Shown piece after piece: positions 8,081-16,093 of a stretch of DNA of 58,812 nt (position 1 is the stretch's first letter; each line of letters starts with the position of its first letter). Made by a program: the position numbers and the translations under genes. The notes under the pieces are model-generated. The model had not been told where the DNA came from and searched no databases. It was given only the letters and a program-made list of their open reading frames with translations. Source of the DNA: Chloroflexota bacterium (lineage in GTDB: Bacteria; Chloroflexota; Dehalococcoidia; Lucifugimonadales; UBA3495); NCBI GenBank assembly GCA_002721995.1, contig PBMF01000005.1:34767-93578 (forward strand). Reading direction: 5' to 3'.

Positions 8081-8716
8081 TTAACTGGCGGAGACGCCCT
8101 GGGGTGACAGGGCCAGGGTGACGCCGATCATGCTCTCCTGGGTGATGAGCTTGGCCAATTCCTCTTCGTTCATCCCCTCGGTGCCCTCGGGCCGCTTGGG
8201 CAGCACCAGATAGCGGTAGTCGGCGCTGCTGTCAATCACCTTTACCTGGACGGACTCGTCCAGTTCCGTGCCGAATTCCTTGAGCACGCCCCTGGGGTCC
8301 ACCACCACCTTGGAGCGGTAGGCCAGGCCCTTGTACCAGGCAGGGGGCCGGCCGATGATGGCCCGCGGGTAGCAGGAGCACAGCGTGCAGACCGCCATGT
8401 GGTGCACCTCTTCTGTATTCTCCAGCACCGTCAGCTTCGGGGCCGTCTCGGGCAGGTCGTAACCCAGTTCCAACAGGGCAGATTCGGCGTCCTTCAGCAG
8501 ACGTTCTTTGTACTCCGGGTCAACCCAGGCGTGGGCGAGGACCTTGGCGCCGTCTTCGGGGGAGCGGGAGTCCAGCTTGTCGGCCATGGACAGGATGTCA
8601 TCCAGGCTGCAGACGCCCTTCTCCACCAGCAGGGCCTGGATGGCCTCAGCCCGCAGGGAATAATACTCGGCGTGGTCTCCGTGGTTGTGTGAACCGTTGT
8701 GTCCGTTCTCGACCAT
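8081..8716 (-). CDS. Nitrile hydratase alpha subunit / thiocyanate hydrolase gamma subunit homologue
   Basis: 211 aa. The metal-claw motif V-C-T-L-C-S-C-Y-P lies at residues 109-117, with C110, C113 and C115 as ligands. Threonine between the first cysteine and LCSC is the cobalt-type signature; iron types have serine. The family segments WYKGLAYRSKVVVDPRGVL and GMNEEELAKLIT follow. Two of the cysteines are oxidised to sulfinate and sulfenate in characterised homologues. It is the last gene of a three-gene set in which the beta subunit is split, the architecture of thiocyanate hydrolase (ScnB-ScnA-ScnC) and of tri-subunit nitrile hydratases. Substrate (nitrile or thiocyanate) is open. No separate activator gene is visible. 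Confidence 0.88.
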   Translation of the reverse strand: MVENGHNGSHNHGDHAEYYSLRAEAIQALLVEKGVCSLDDILSMADKLDSRSPEDGAKVLAHAWVDPEYKERLLKDAESALLELGYDLPETAPKLTVLENTEEVHHMAVCTLCSCYPRAIIGRPPAWYKGLAYRSKVVVDPRGVLKEFGTELDESVQVKVIDSSADYRYLVLPKRPEGTEGMNEEELAKLITQESMIGVTLALSPQGVSAS

Positions 8717-8731
8717 TGGAAGCCTCCCGTT

Positions 8732-9028
8732 CTAGATGCTTTCCAGCCAGTGTTGGTAGATGTCTATTAGCAGGGTGTCGGTGTCCGGGCCGCTGTAGTC
8801 CTGCCACAGCTCGGTCTGGTCGAACTCCACCCGGTACAGGGGTTGGGCGGGCAGGCCGCCGCCGCCGTAGGCCAGTGACTCGGGGTTCTTGAAAGCCCCG
8901 TAGAGGAAATCGATGCGCCCCTCTTTGCCCTGGATATATTCCGGAGTCCGGAAGTGGGTGGGCGGGGTTCCGACCCTGATGCGCACCCGGTCGCCGGGAC
9001 GGTATCTGGCGGTCTCGCTCTCGGCCAC
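8732..9028 (-). CDS. Nitrile hydratase beta subunit, C-terminal half (ScnA-like)
   Basis: 98 aa from a GTG (9026-9028) placed 1 bp after the stop of the preceding gene. It corresponds to the C-terminal SH3-like barrel of the nitrile hydratase beta subunit: YRPGDRVRIR, THFRTPEYIQGKEGRI, then LYRVEFDQTELWQDY. In ordinary nitrile hydratases this is fused behind the helical half encoded by the next gene upstream. An earlier in-frame start (9070) would overlap the upstream gene by 41 bp and adds residues unlike the family. Confidence 0.85.
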   Translation of the reverse strand: MAESETARYRPGDRVRIRVGTPPTHFRTPEYIQGKEGRIDFLYGAFKNPESLAYGGGGLPAQPLYRVEFDQTELWQDYSGPDTDTLLIDIYQHWLESI

Positions 9029-9029
9029 G

Positions 9030-9332
9030 CTACTTCCGCTCCCGTTCCAGTTCTGCCATCTTGGCGTCAATCTCGTCGGTGGTCATGACGTTCTGCTCAA
9101 CCAGCAGGGTCTCCATGGCCGCCGTCCATTTTTCGTAGTAGCTGAGGGTCTCGTAGCTCTTCAGGTTCAGGCTTTCGATGGCCCGTCGCAGCTGGTCGGT
9201 ATTCTTGAGCCCCTTCTCGCCCAGCACGCTGCTCAGGGCGTCCACCTTGCGCTCCCACTCCTCCATCTCGTGTTCTGAGTGGTCGATGGGGTCTTCGTTG
9301 GGCCAACCGCCGCGGTCATGTACTTTGGGCAT
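9030..9332 (-). CDS. Nitrile hydratase beta subunit, N-terminal half (ScnB-like)
   Basis: 100 aa. It matches the N-terminal helical half of nitrile hydratase beta: KVHDRGGW, then a mid-helix region, then SYYEKWTAAMETLLVEQNVM. It ends LERERK, exactly where the fused protein would enter the barrel domain. It is the first gene of the three-gene unit. The split is clean: stop TAG, one base, then GTG of the next gene. Both halves keep their conserved residues, so this looks like a real two-gene organisation and not a frameshift. Confidence 0.85.
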   Translation of the reverse strand: MPKVHDRGGWPNEDPIDHSEHEMEEWERKVDALSSVLGEKGLKNTDQLRRAIESLNLKSYETLSYYEKWTAAMETLLVEQNVMTTDEIDAKMAELERERK

Positions 9333-9401
9333 GATTACGCTCCTGCCTGGTTGCTGGGGTCATGGTATATGGCCTTCGAGTGCGATGGCAAGGGTGCCGG
9401 G

Positions 9402-10211
9402 CTAAAGCCACATCTTGGCCACGTCGATGGCTCGCATGAACTCCACGTTGGGGAAGGTCTTGATGTGCTCAATGAGGCGTTCCAGCATCAGCAGACGGCC
9501 CGGCCTGCCGATGTACTGGGGGTGCATGGTCAGGGTGAAGGCCCGCCCGTAGCGGTACAGGCCCTCGAACTCGGCGGCCCACGTGCCATATACCTCGTCG
9601 GGGTTTCTCATGGGTCCCAGGCGGTTGGCCACCGGCGCGTAGACGAAATTGGGCGCGTCGTCCAGGAGCCAGTGGATGGGCAGCTCCACGATGGTCTTGC
9701 CGTTGGCTTCGGAGTCGACGATGTAGGGCGCGTCGTCGCCCATCAAGCTGCTGTCGTAGATGAACCCGTGGTCGGTGAGCAGCTCCAGGGAGTGTTCGCT
9801 CAGCTCCCAACTGGGGGAGCGGTAGCCCAGGGGCTTTTCGCCGGTGATGCCGCTCAGGATGCGGATGCCCGATTCTATGACCTCGTTTTCCTGCTCTCTG
9901 GTCAGGGTGGACGGCGGCTCGTGCATGTAGCCGTGGTGGGCGACCTCGTGGCCCCGGCGGGCGATCTCCCGCACCATCTCCTCGTGGGTCTCGGCCACGT
10001 AACCGGGCACGTAGAAGCTGGCTGGGATGGAATGGCTGTCCAGAATGTCCAGGATGCGTGGCGTGGCCACGGCGGGGCCGTATTCCGCCATGGACATCAG
10101 ACTCGGGTGGTCTTTGAAGCTGGGGTCGCGGTTCAACCAGGACGAAACTCCGTCCACATCGAACCCCAAAAGGACCACGCACTGGGTATCGCCGGGCCAG
10201 ATTCCTGCCAT
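9402..10211 (-). CDS. Polysaccharide deacetylase-family (NodB-homology) hydrolase, PuuE/HpPgdA-like
   Basis: 269 aa from ATG 10211 (MAGIWPGD); an earlier in-frame start at 10229 exists. Carbohydrate esterase 4 motifs are visible: LGFDVDG (metal aspartates), HEVAHHGYMHEPP (metal histidines) and GYRSPSWELS (catalytic loop). Late motifs include FTLTMHPQYIGRPGR. The cytoplasmic, signal-less form and the MHPQYIGRPGR ending resemble the allantoinase PuuE/HpPgdA subgroup, which acts on small amides or cyclic ureides as well as sugars. It lies 69 bp upstream of the nitrile hydratase-like genes on the same strand, so a shared role in amide/nitrile breakdown is possible but unproven. Confidence 0.8.
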   Translation of the reverse strand: MAGIWPGDTQCVVLLGFDVDGVSSWLNRDPSFKDHPSLMSMAEYGPAVATPRILDILDSHSIPASFYVPGYVAETHEEMVREIARRGHEVAHHGYMHEPPSTLTREQENEVIESGIRILSGITGEKPLGYRSPSWELSEHSLELLTDHGFIYDSSLMGDDAPYIVDSEANGKTIVELPIHWLLDDAPNFVYAPVANRLGPMRNPDEVYGTWAAEFEGLYRYGRAFTLTMHPQYIGRPGRLLMLERLIEHIKTFPNVEFMRAIDVAKMWL

Positions 10212-10300
10212 GAGAAGCCTCCATCCCAAGACTGAATGCAGGCCATTCTAGCCTAAGAGTGGAGGGCTGTCGAAAGTCAGAAGCTGATACCTGAGAGCTG

Positions 10301-11584
10301 CTAGCCCGTGGGCGCCGGGATCACGTCGAACCCGGTGTAGGGGCGGAGTACCTCGGGAATCACCACCGAACCGTCGGGCTGCTGGTAGTTCTCCATGATG
10401 GCGATCATGACCCTAGGCAGGGCCAGGCCGGAGCCGTTCAGCGTGTGGGGCAGCCTGGGGCGGCCGCCCTCTTCGGCGCGGTAACGGATGTTGGAGCGGC
10501 GGGCCTGGAAGTCGGTGCAGTTGGAGCAGGAGCTGACCTCCAGCCATTCTTTGCAGCCGGCGGCCCAGACCTCGATGTCGTAGGTCTTGGACGAGGCGAA
10601 ACCCATGTCGCCCGTGCACAGTTGCAGCACTCGGTAGGTGAAGCCCAGCTTGCGGCAGACGTCCTCGGCGTTGTCCACCAACTGTTCCAGCTCGGCGTTC
10701 GATGTATCCGGCTCAACGAACTGGTACATCTCCACCTTGTTGAACTGGTGCACCCGCTTGATGCCCCGGGTGTCCCGGCCTGCCGATGCCTTCTCCCGGC
10801 GGAAGCAGGGGGTCTGGGCCACGAACTTCAGGGGGAGGGTGTTGGCGGGGATGACCTCGTCCCGGTAGAGGTTGGTGATGGGCACCTCGGCGGTGGGGAT
10901 GAGCCAAAGGTCGTCTTCGTCGTCGTGGTACAGGTTGTCGGCGAACTTGGGCAGGTTGCCCGAGCCCTCCATGATGTCCCGTTTCACCACGGCGGGCAGG
11001 GAAATCTCGGTGTAACCGTGTTCTTGGGAGTGGAGGTCCAGCATCCAGGCGGTGAGGGCGCGTTCCAGTTTGGGACCGTAGCCCAACATTGTGTAGAACC
11101 GGCTGCCGGCCAGCTTGGTGCCCCGCTCGAAGTCGATGATGCCCAGTTCGGGGCCCAGGTCCCAGTGGGGCTTGGGCTCGAAGTCCTTCACTGGGGGCTC
11201 TCCACTCTGGCGCACGATCACGCTTCCCGATTCGTCTTCTCCGACAGGAACATCTGCTTGGGGCAGGTTGGGAATCTCCAAAAGCAACGAGTTTATCTTC
11301 TCGCCCAGTTCCTTGGTCTGCTCGTTCAAGGCGTCGGCCTGGTCGCCGATCTTGCGCATGGCGGCCCGGGACTCCTCCGAGACCTCCTGGCCTTGGGAGC
11401 GGGCCTGGCCAATCTCGCGGCTGACCCGGTTCCGCTCGGCGTTCAGTTCGTCGCGCTGGGTGATGGCCTGGCGGACCTTGGTATCCAACTCCAGCAGTCC
11501 GGTGATGGGGTCGTCTTCGCCCCGGGTCTGCAGCGCCTTGCGGATTTCGTCGGGGCGCTCGCGTATCTGTTCAATGGATAGCAT
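10301..11584 (-). CDS. serS: Serine--tRNA ligase
   Basis: 427 aa, class II synthetase. The N-terminal antiparallel coiled-coil arm (about residues 25-105) binds the tRNA long arm. Motif 2 is in TPCFRREKASAGRDTRGIKR. Motif 3 is in NGSGLALPRVMIAIMENYQ. Length is typical. It lies 19 bp downstream of lysS on the same strand, so the two synthetase genes are probably one transcript. Confidence 0.96.
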   Translation of the reverse strand: MLSIEQIRERPDEIRKALQTRGEDDPITGLLELDTKVRQAITQRDELNAERNRVSREIGQARSQGQEVSEESRAAMRKIGDQADALNEQTKELGEKINSLLLEIPNLPQADVPVGEDESGSVIVRQSGEPPVKDFEPKPHWDLGPELGIIDFERGTKLAGSRFYTMLGYGPKLERALTAWMLDLHSQEHGYTEISLPAVVKRDIMEGSGNLPKFADNLYHDDEDDLWLIPTAEVPITNLYRDEVIPANTLPLKFVAQTPCFRREKASAGRDTRGIKRVHQFNKVEMYQFVEPDTSNAELEQLVDNAEDVCRKLGFTYRVLQLCTGDMGFASSKTYDIEVWAAGCKEWLEVSSCSNCTDFQARRSNIRYRAEEGGRPRLPHTLNGSGLALPRVMIAIMENYQQPDGSVVIPEVLRPYTGFDVIPAPTG

Positions 11585-11603
11585 TAATTAGCTCAACGGA
11601 GAT

Positions 11604-13142
11604 TTATTCTTGTTCCGGTCCCTCTTCGCCCGGTCCACCGGCAGCCGCGGCGTCGTCCCGCAGCGTCCGCATCTGGGGGAAGAGCAGCACGTCGCGGATG
11701 GAGGGCTGGCCGGAGAGGAGCATCACCAGCCGGTCGATGCCGATGCCCAGGCCGCCGGTGGGAGGCATGCCGTACTCCATGGCGGTGAGGAAGTCCTCAT
11801 CCTTGCGGTCCACCTCTTCGTCCTGGTACAGGTCGCGAATCTCCTCCTGGGTATCGAAACGGTCGCGTTGCACCTTGGGATCGTTCAGTTCGCTGAAGGA
11901 GTTGGCGATCTCCATGCCGCAGGAAAAGGCCTCGAACCGCTCCACGTATCCCGGAGCGCCGGGCTTGGCCTTGGCCAGCGGTGACATCTCCACCGGGTAA
12001 TCCAAGACAAAAGTGGGCTGGATGAGGTGGGGCTCCACGTAGCTGGAGAGGAGCTTGTCGATCAATCGGCCCCGGCTTTCCAGCACCACCGTGTCTATGC
12101 CAAGTTCGGTGGCGCGCCGGCGCAGGGCGTCGTCGTCCATGGAATCCAGGTCGATGCCGGTACGCTGTTCCAGTTCGTCGTGGAGACTGATCTGCTTCCA
12201 TGGGGGTGAGAAGTCGATGACATTTTCGCCGACGGTCACCTGCGCGGAGCCGGTCACATTGATGGCGATGGTGGAAATCATCTGCTCCACCATGTCCATC
12301 ACGTCGTTGTAGTCGGCGTAGGCCTCGTAGCTCTCCAGCAGTGTGAACTCGGGGTTGTGGTCCTGGTCGATGCCCTCGTTGCGGAACACCCGGCCAATCT
12401 CATAGACCTTGTCGAACCCCCCGATGATCAGCCGTTTCAGGTACAGCTCCGTGGCGATGCGCAGGTAGAGCTGCTGGTCCAGGGCGTTGTGGTGGGTGAC
12501 GAAGGGTTTCGCGTGGGCCCCGGCAGCCACCGGCACCAGGATGGGGGTGTCCACTTCCAGGAAGCCACGGTCATCCAGGAACCGCCGTATGCCGCCGATG
12601 ACTTTGCTGCGCAGGGCAAACACCGGCATGATCTCTTCCTGGTTGGAGATCAGGTCCAGGTAACGCTGGCGGTAGCGGGTCTCCACGTCGCGGAGGCCGT
12701 GGAACTTCTCCGGAAGGGGGCGCATGCCCTTGGACGTGACGGTCAGCTCCAGGGCGTCGATGGTTATCTCGCCGGTGCGGGTGCGGATCAGGTTGCCCCG
12801 GACGCCCAGATGGTCGCCGATGTCCAGGTCTTTGAGCAGGTCGAAACCCTCTTGAAGGTTGTTCTGGCGGAGCAGGGCTTGGATGCCTCCCGAAGCGTCT
12901 CGCAGGTCCAAGAAGGCCGCTTTGCCCATGGTGCGCATCGAGACGACCCGCCCGGCCAAGGAGAGGTTTTCCAGCTTGTCTTCGTGCTGTTCGCCCCGTT
13001 CCACGGTCTCGAACAGCTGCGTGGCGGTGGCGGCGTCGCAGGTCCGGTGGAAGCGGGCAGGGTAAGGGTCGATACCGTTGGCCCGAAGCCTTTCGAGCTT
13101 GGCAGCCCGGTTGCTAAGGAGGGTGTCTTCTCGGTCCGCCAT
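11604..13142 (-). CDS. lysS: Lysine--tRNA ligase (class II)
   Basis: 512 aa. The N-terminal OB-fold (about residues 55-165) binds the anticodon. The class II core shows RVFRNEGIDQDHNPEFTLLE (motif 2) and GGLGIGIDRLVMLL (motif 3). The C-terminal end (DDAAAAGGPGEEGPEQE) is an acidic extension beyond the usual end of the family. A TTTACA-17-TACAAT promoter lies about 100 bp upstream on the minus strand. serS follows. Confidence 0.96.
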   Translation of the reverse strand: MADREDTLLSNRAAKLERLRANGIDPYPARFHRTCDAATATQLFETVERGEQHEDKLENLSLAGRVVSMRTMGKAAFLDLRDASGGIQALLRQNNLQEGFDLLKDLDIGDHLGVRGNLIRTRTGEITIDALELTVTSKGMRPLPEKFHGLRDVETRYRQRYLDLISNQEEIMPVFALRSKVIGGIRRFLDDRGFLEVDTPILVPVAAGAHAKPFVTHHNALDQQLYLRIATELYLKRLIIGGFDKVYEIGRVFRNEGIDQDHNPEFTLLESYEAYADYNDVMDMVEQMISTIAINVTGSAQVTVGENVIDFSPPWKQISLHDELEQRTGIDLDSMDDDALRRRATELGIDTVVLESRGRLIDKLLSSYVEPHLIQPTFVLDYPVEMSPLAKAKPGAPGYVERFEAFSCGMEIANSFSELNDPKVQRDRFDTQEEIRDLYQDEEVDRKDEDFLTAMEYGMPPTGGLGIGIDRLVMLLSGQPSIRDVLLFPQMRTLRDDAAAAGGPGEEGPEQE

Positions 13143-13244
13143 GAAATCCTATGAGGCCCGCCGGTATGGGGAGCGGCCATGCTGAAATTTTCTGTAGAAA
13201 AGGGGAGAGAAAACAGCGAAAAGCGTCGTCTCGCCTGAGTAGCG

Positions 13245-13273
13245 ATTGTAATGCCGGGCCTATGCCTTGTAAA
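13245..13273 (-). promoter_or_regulatory. Predicted lysS-serS promoter
   Basis: Minus strand: TTTACA, 17-bp spacer, TACAAT. The expected start near 13238 leaves a leader of about 96 nt. Confidence 0.6.
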
Positions 13274-13328
13274 GGAATCTCAGGGGCCGCCAGGCATGGG
13301 GCTTATTCCGGGTTTTGCGCCGGTGCAT

Positions 13329-13357
13329 TTGACACAGTTTATGACTATTATTAGAAT
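13329..13357 (+). promoter_or_regulatory. Predicted promoter of the PhnDCEE-type transporter operon
   Basis: TTGACA, 17-bp spacer, TAGAAT: a consensus -35 box and five of six bases in the -10 box. Divergent from the lysS promoter, 55 bp away. Confidence 0.7.
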
Positions 13358-13651
13358 CCCTTATGTGTCGCGAGCAAGACCAATAACGGTACCGGAGCTC
13401 AATGCCGGATTTACGTGAGTCCACGCCATTGGGGCCTGGACTGGCTGGCGGTCCCGCTGGGTTTCTCTGTAGCGTTTGTCTCTTGGACTCCGTTTACCCG
13501 TTTCCCTGATTCCCGCCTTTCCCCTCCGGCCCCATTCGTCTCTGGGCCATCATTGCTTCTGGTTCGCACCCGCCGCCGGCCGATTGCGCCTGCGGGCAAA
13601 CTGGGGTCGGACCCGGCCTCGTGGCAGACCAAAGAAAACAACAGGGGAAAC

Positions 13652-14533
13652 ATGAACAAGAGAACGGGGCTTTTCCTGACCCTTTTTACGATATTGATCT
13701 TGGCTACGGCGTGCGGCGGTAACGACGGACCGGTGCTGAGGGTGGGGGGTATTCCAGACCAGGACGCATCCAGACTGGCAAGGCGCTATGACCAATTCTC
13801 CGACTATCTGTCCAATCGACTGGGAGTGAAGGTGGAGTACGTGCCGGCCACGGATTACGCGGCGGTGGTGACCGCATTCGTGAGGGGCGACGTGCAGCTT
13901 GCCTTCTTCGGCGGGTTCACGGGGTATCAAGCCCGGCTCTCCGACCCCGGGTCCGAGGCCATCGCCCAGCGGGAACAGGACGCGAAATTCACCTCTGACT
14001 TCATAGTCGGGGCGAGTGTATCCGCCCAATCGCTGGAGGAATTGAAATCCGTCGCCGGTGAAATCACATTCACCTTCGGAAGTGAGAGTTCCACTTCCGG
14101 CCATCTGATGCCCAGGTTCTTCATGGAAGAGATAGGTCTGGACCCTGACACAGACTTCAAGACCGTGCCCAACTATTCCGGCTCCCACGATTTGACCTGG
14201 AGGCTGGTTGAATCCGGGGCGTTTAACGCCGGTGTCCTGAACCATGACGTTTGGCAGCGGGCCGTGGATGAACACTTGGTTGACACGGACAAGGTCCGCG
14301 AGTTGGAGCGAAGCCCCGAATATTTCGACTACAACTGGACCGTCCGGGCAGACTTGGACGAGGAGTTCCGAGTGGGGTTCAAGGACGAGATTCAGGCGGC
14401 CCTTTTGGAAATGGACGAGAACGGACAGGACGAGATTCTGGAATTGTTCAGCACCTCCCGATTCATCGAGTCCAACAACGCCAATTACCGGGAGTTGGAA
14501 CAGGTGATCAAAGAGTTGGAGTTGGGCAACTGA
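13652..14533 (+). CDS. PhnD-family ABC transporter substrate-binding lipoprotein (phosphonate/phosphite or selenate type)
   Basis: 293 aa from ATG 13652, chosen because a lipoprotein signal peptide begins there (MNKRTGL, hydrophobic core, lipobox LATAC with Cys21) and GGGGAAAC precedes it. The mature part has the PhnD start LRVGGIPDQD, then GVKVEYVPATDYAAVVTAF. The pocket region reads AFFGGFTGYQARL, GSESSTSGHLMPRFF and YSGSHDLTWRLVESGAFNAG. These last three resemble, from memory, the PhnD-like proteins annotated as putative selenate binding proteins more than canonical PhnD (which has GPFSY). The oxyanion substrate is therefore uncertain. It is coupled to the ATPase gene (stop and start share a base). 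Confidence 0.82.
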   Translation: MNKRTGLFLTLFTILILATACGGNDGPVLRVGGIPDQDASRLARRYDQFSDYLSNRLGVKVEYVPATDYAAVVTAFVRGDVQLAFFGGFTGYQARLSDPGSEAIAQREQDAKFTSDFIVGASVSAQSLEELKSVAGEITFTFGSESSTSGHLMPRFFMEEIGLDPDTDFKTVPNYSGSHDLTWRLVESGAFNAGVLNHDVWQRAVDEHLVDTDKVRELERSPEYFDYNWTVRADLDEEFRVGFKDEIQAALLEMDENGQDEILELFSTSRFIESNNANYRELEQVIKELELGN

Positions 14534-15303
14534 TGACCCAGACGGCTGGGACGGCGGCCCTGGTCCAAGCATCGGACATTACCAAACGGTTCGGCCGGCT
14601 CCGCGCATTGAATTCGGTGGACCTGTCCTTCGCTCCTGGCGAACGTGTGGCGTTGGCCGGCCCCAGCGGCAGCGGGAAGTCCACATTGCTCCACATCCTT
14701 TCGGGGTTGCTCCAGCCCGATGGCGGTCAACTTTTCTTGGATTCCCAACCCGCCGCCAAACTCCCTCCGGGTAAGAAGCTTTCCGAGACGGTGGGTTTTA
14801 TACAGCAGAGTCTGGACCTGGTCCCCCAACTGCCCGTGGTGCAAAATGTGCTGGCAGGCAGGCTGGGACAGTGGGGGCTTTTCCGGTCTTTAGCGTCCCT
14901 GCTGTCCCCGAGGGAAAGAGATTCGGCGTACCGGGCCCTTACCCGGCTGGGTATCGCCGACAAGATTGACGAGCGCACCTCCCGCCTATCCGGGGGCGAA
15001 CAGCAGCGGGTGGCCATTGCCCGGCTGATGCTGCAGAACCCCAAGATCATCCTGGCGGACGAGCCTGTGTCTTCCCTGGACCCGGCCCGGGCCGAAGAGA
15101 TATTGGAAGTCCTCACCAGCCTGGCCGACGAGTCCCAGGGCGCTTTGATTGCCAGTCTCCACGACCCTGCGTTGATCCGAAAGTACTTCTCTCGGGTTGT
15201 TGGGCTGCGAAACGGCGTGGTCCAATTCGATATCTCCGCCAGGGAACTCACCGCCCAGGTGGCCGACGCCCTCTATGATTTGGACCGAACCCCCAAAGCC
15301 TAG
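14533..15303 (+). CDS. PhnC-type ABC transporter ATP-binding protein
   Basis: 256 aa. Walker A GPSGSGKSTLL (about residues 42-52), a Q-loop in GFIQQSLDL, the signature LSGGEQQRVAIARL (about residues 155-168) and Walker B IILADEPVSSLDP are all present. The D-loop and switch histidine (IASLHDPALI) are intact. Spacing and helical-domain length fit the PhnC subgroup that energises PhnE permeases. The start ATG overlaps the lipoprotein stop by one base. Confidence 0.9.
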   Translation: MTQTAGTAALVQASDITKRFGRLRALNSVDLSFAPGERVALAGPSGSGKSTLLHILSGLLQPDGGQLFLDSQPAAKLPPGKKLSETVGFIQQSLDLVPQLPVVQNVLAGRLGQWGLFRSLASLLSPRERDSAYRALTRLGIADKIDERTSRLSGGEQQRVAIARLMLQNPKIILADEPVSSLDPARAEEILEVLTSLADESQGALIASLHDPALIRKYFSRVVGLRNGVVQFDISARELTAQVADALYDLDRTPKA

Positions 15304-16093
15304 TACTCCGTCCAGATTCTTCGAGACCAGATCCTTACTCAGCCTGGTCTTGGTGGGCGCCCTGGTCTGGAGCGTGGCCGGCGCCGGTTGGTCGGGAGGC
15401 ATCATCCACACCGGCGGTGGCAGCGCACTCAAAGATTTCGTCCTGGCCCTTTTCCCCCCCGAGCTTTCACCGGAATTCTTGAAGCTGGCGCTGGCCGCCA
15501 GCTGGCAGACGGTGGTCCACGCAGTGGCCGGAATCACGCTGGCCGTAGCATTGGGGCTGCCGTTGGGCGTCGTGGCCTCGGGTGCCTTGGGAAGACCCGG
15601 ACGGTCCAGACTGGCTCTGGCCGCTTCTATTCGCTTCCTGCTGGCCGCCATGCGTTCCATCCACGAGCTGGTCTGGGCCGTACTGTTCGTGACGGCCTTC
15701 GGCTTGTCGTCGTTGACCGTGGTTCTGGCCATCGCCCTTCCCTACGCCGGGATTCTGGGGCGCATCTATTCCGAGTTGTTGGACGACGTTCCTGACGGGC
15801 CGCTGGATGGGCTGAGGTCTTCGGGTGCGTCGCCGTTCAAAGTACTTCTCTACGGCCGTCTTCCCATGGCCCTGCCCGATATGCTGGGCTATGGGTTCTA
15901 CCGGTTTGAGTGCGGCATACGGGCGGCGGCCATCATGAGTTTTGTGGGCATCAGAGGGTTGGGCTACGAGATACAACTTTCCCTGAACGACCTGCTTTTC
16001 AGCCAGGTCTGGACCCTGCTCCTGTTTCTGGTTGCCCTGGTCATGCTGGTGGACTACTGGAGCACCAGGGTCCGCCGGAGCCTGGGGTCATGA
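15275..16093 (+). CDS. PhnE-type ABC transporter permease 1
   Basis: 272 aa if translation starts at ATG 15275, which overlaps the ATPase gene by 29 bp. The frame is open further upstream, but that part is antisense-like to the ATPase and lacks membrane character. About six hydrophobic segments are visible. The EAA-type coupling loop reads DGLRSSGASPFKVLLYGRLP (about residues 178-197). Two permeases of this type in one operon suggest a heterodimeric channel. The start codon is the least certain part. Confidence 0.85.
   Translation: MIWTEPPKPSTPSRFFETRSLLSLVLVGALVWSVAGAGWSGGIIHTGGGSALKDFVLALFPPELSPEFLKLALAASWQTVVHAVAGITLAVALGLPLGVVASGALGRPGRSRLALAASIRFLLAAMRSIHELVWAVLFVTAFGLSSLTVVLAIALPYAGILGRIYSELLDDVPDGPLDGLRSSGASPFKVLLYGRLPMALPDMLGYGFYRFECGIRAAAIMSFVGIRGLGYEIQLSLNDLLFSQVWTLLLFLVALVMLVDYWSTRVRRSLGS

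Larger units (their letters stand above)
13143..13651. other. Divergent promoter region and long leader before the PhnD-type operon
   Basis: 509 bp without a supported gene. It holds the lysS promoter (13245-13273, minus) and the transporter promoter (13329-13357, plus). From the predicted start near 13364 to the lipoprotein ATG at 13652 the leader is about 285 nt. A frame open from 13415 is continuous with the lipoprotein gene, but its 79 extra residues precede an intact signal peptide, so it is not treated as coding. Confidence 0.6.

Noticed and set aside
8732-9332. A frameshifted single nitrile hydratase beta gene
   Set aside because: Both halves end and start cleanly at the known domain boundary, and the same split exists in thiocyanate hydrolase, so a natural split is the better reading.
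10445-11581. A 378-codon plus-strand open frame opposite serS
   Set aside because: Shadow of serS; low-complexity composition.
13415-13651. An N-terminal extension of the transporter lipoprotein
   Set aside because: An intact lipoprotein signal peptide starts at 13652 with its own ribosome site; the upstream residues have no signal or family character.
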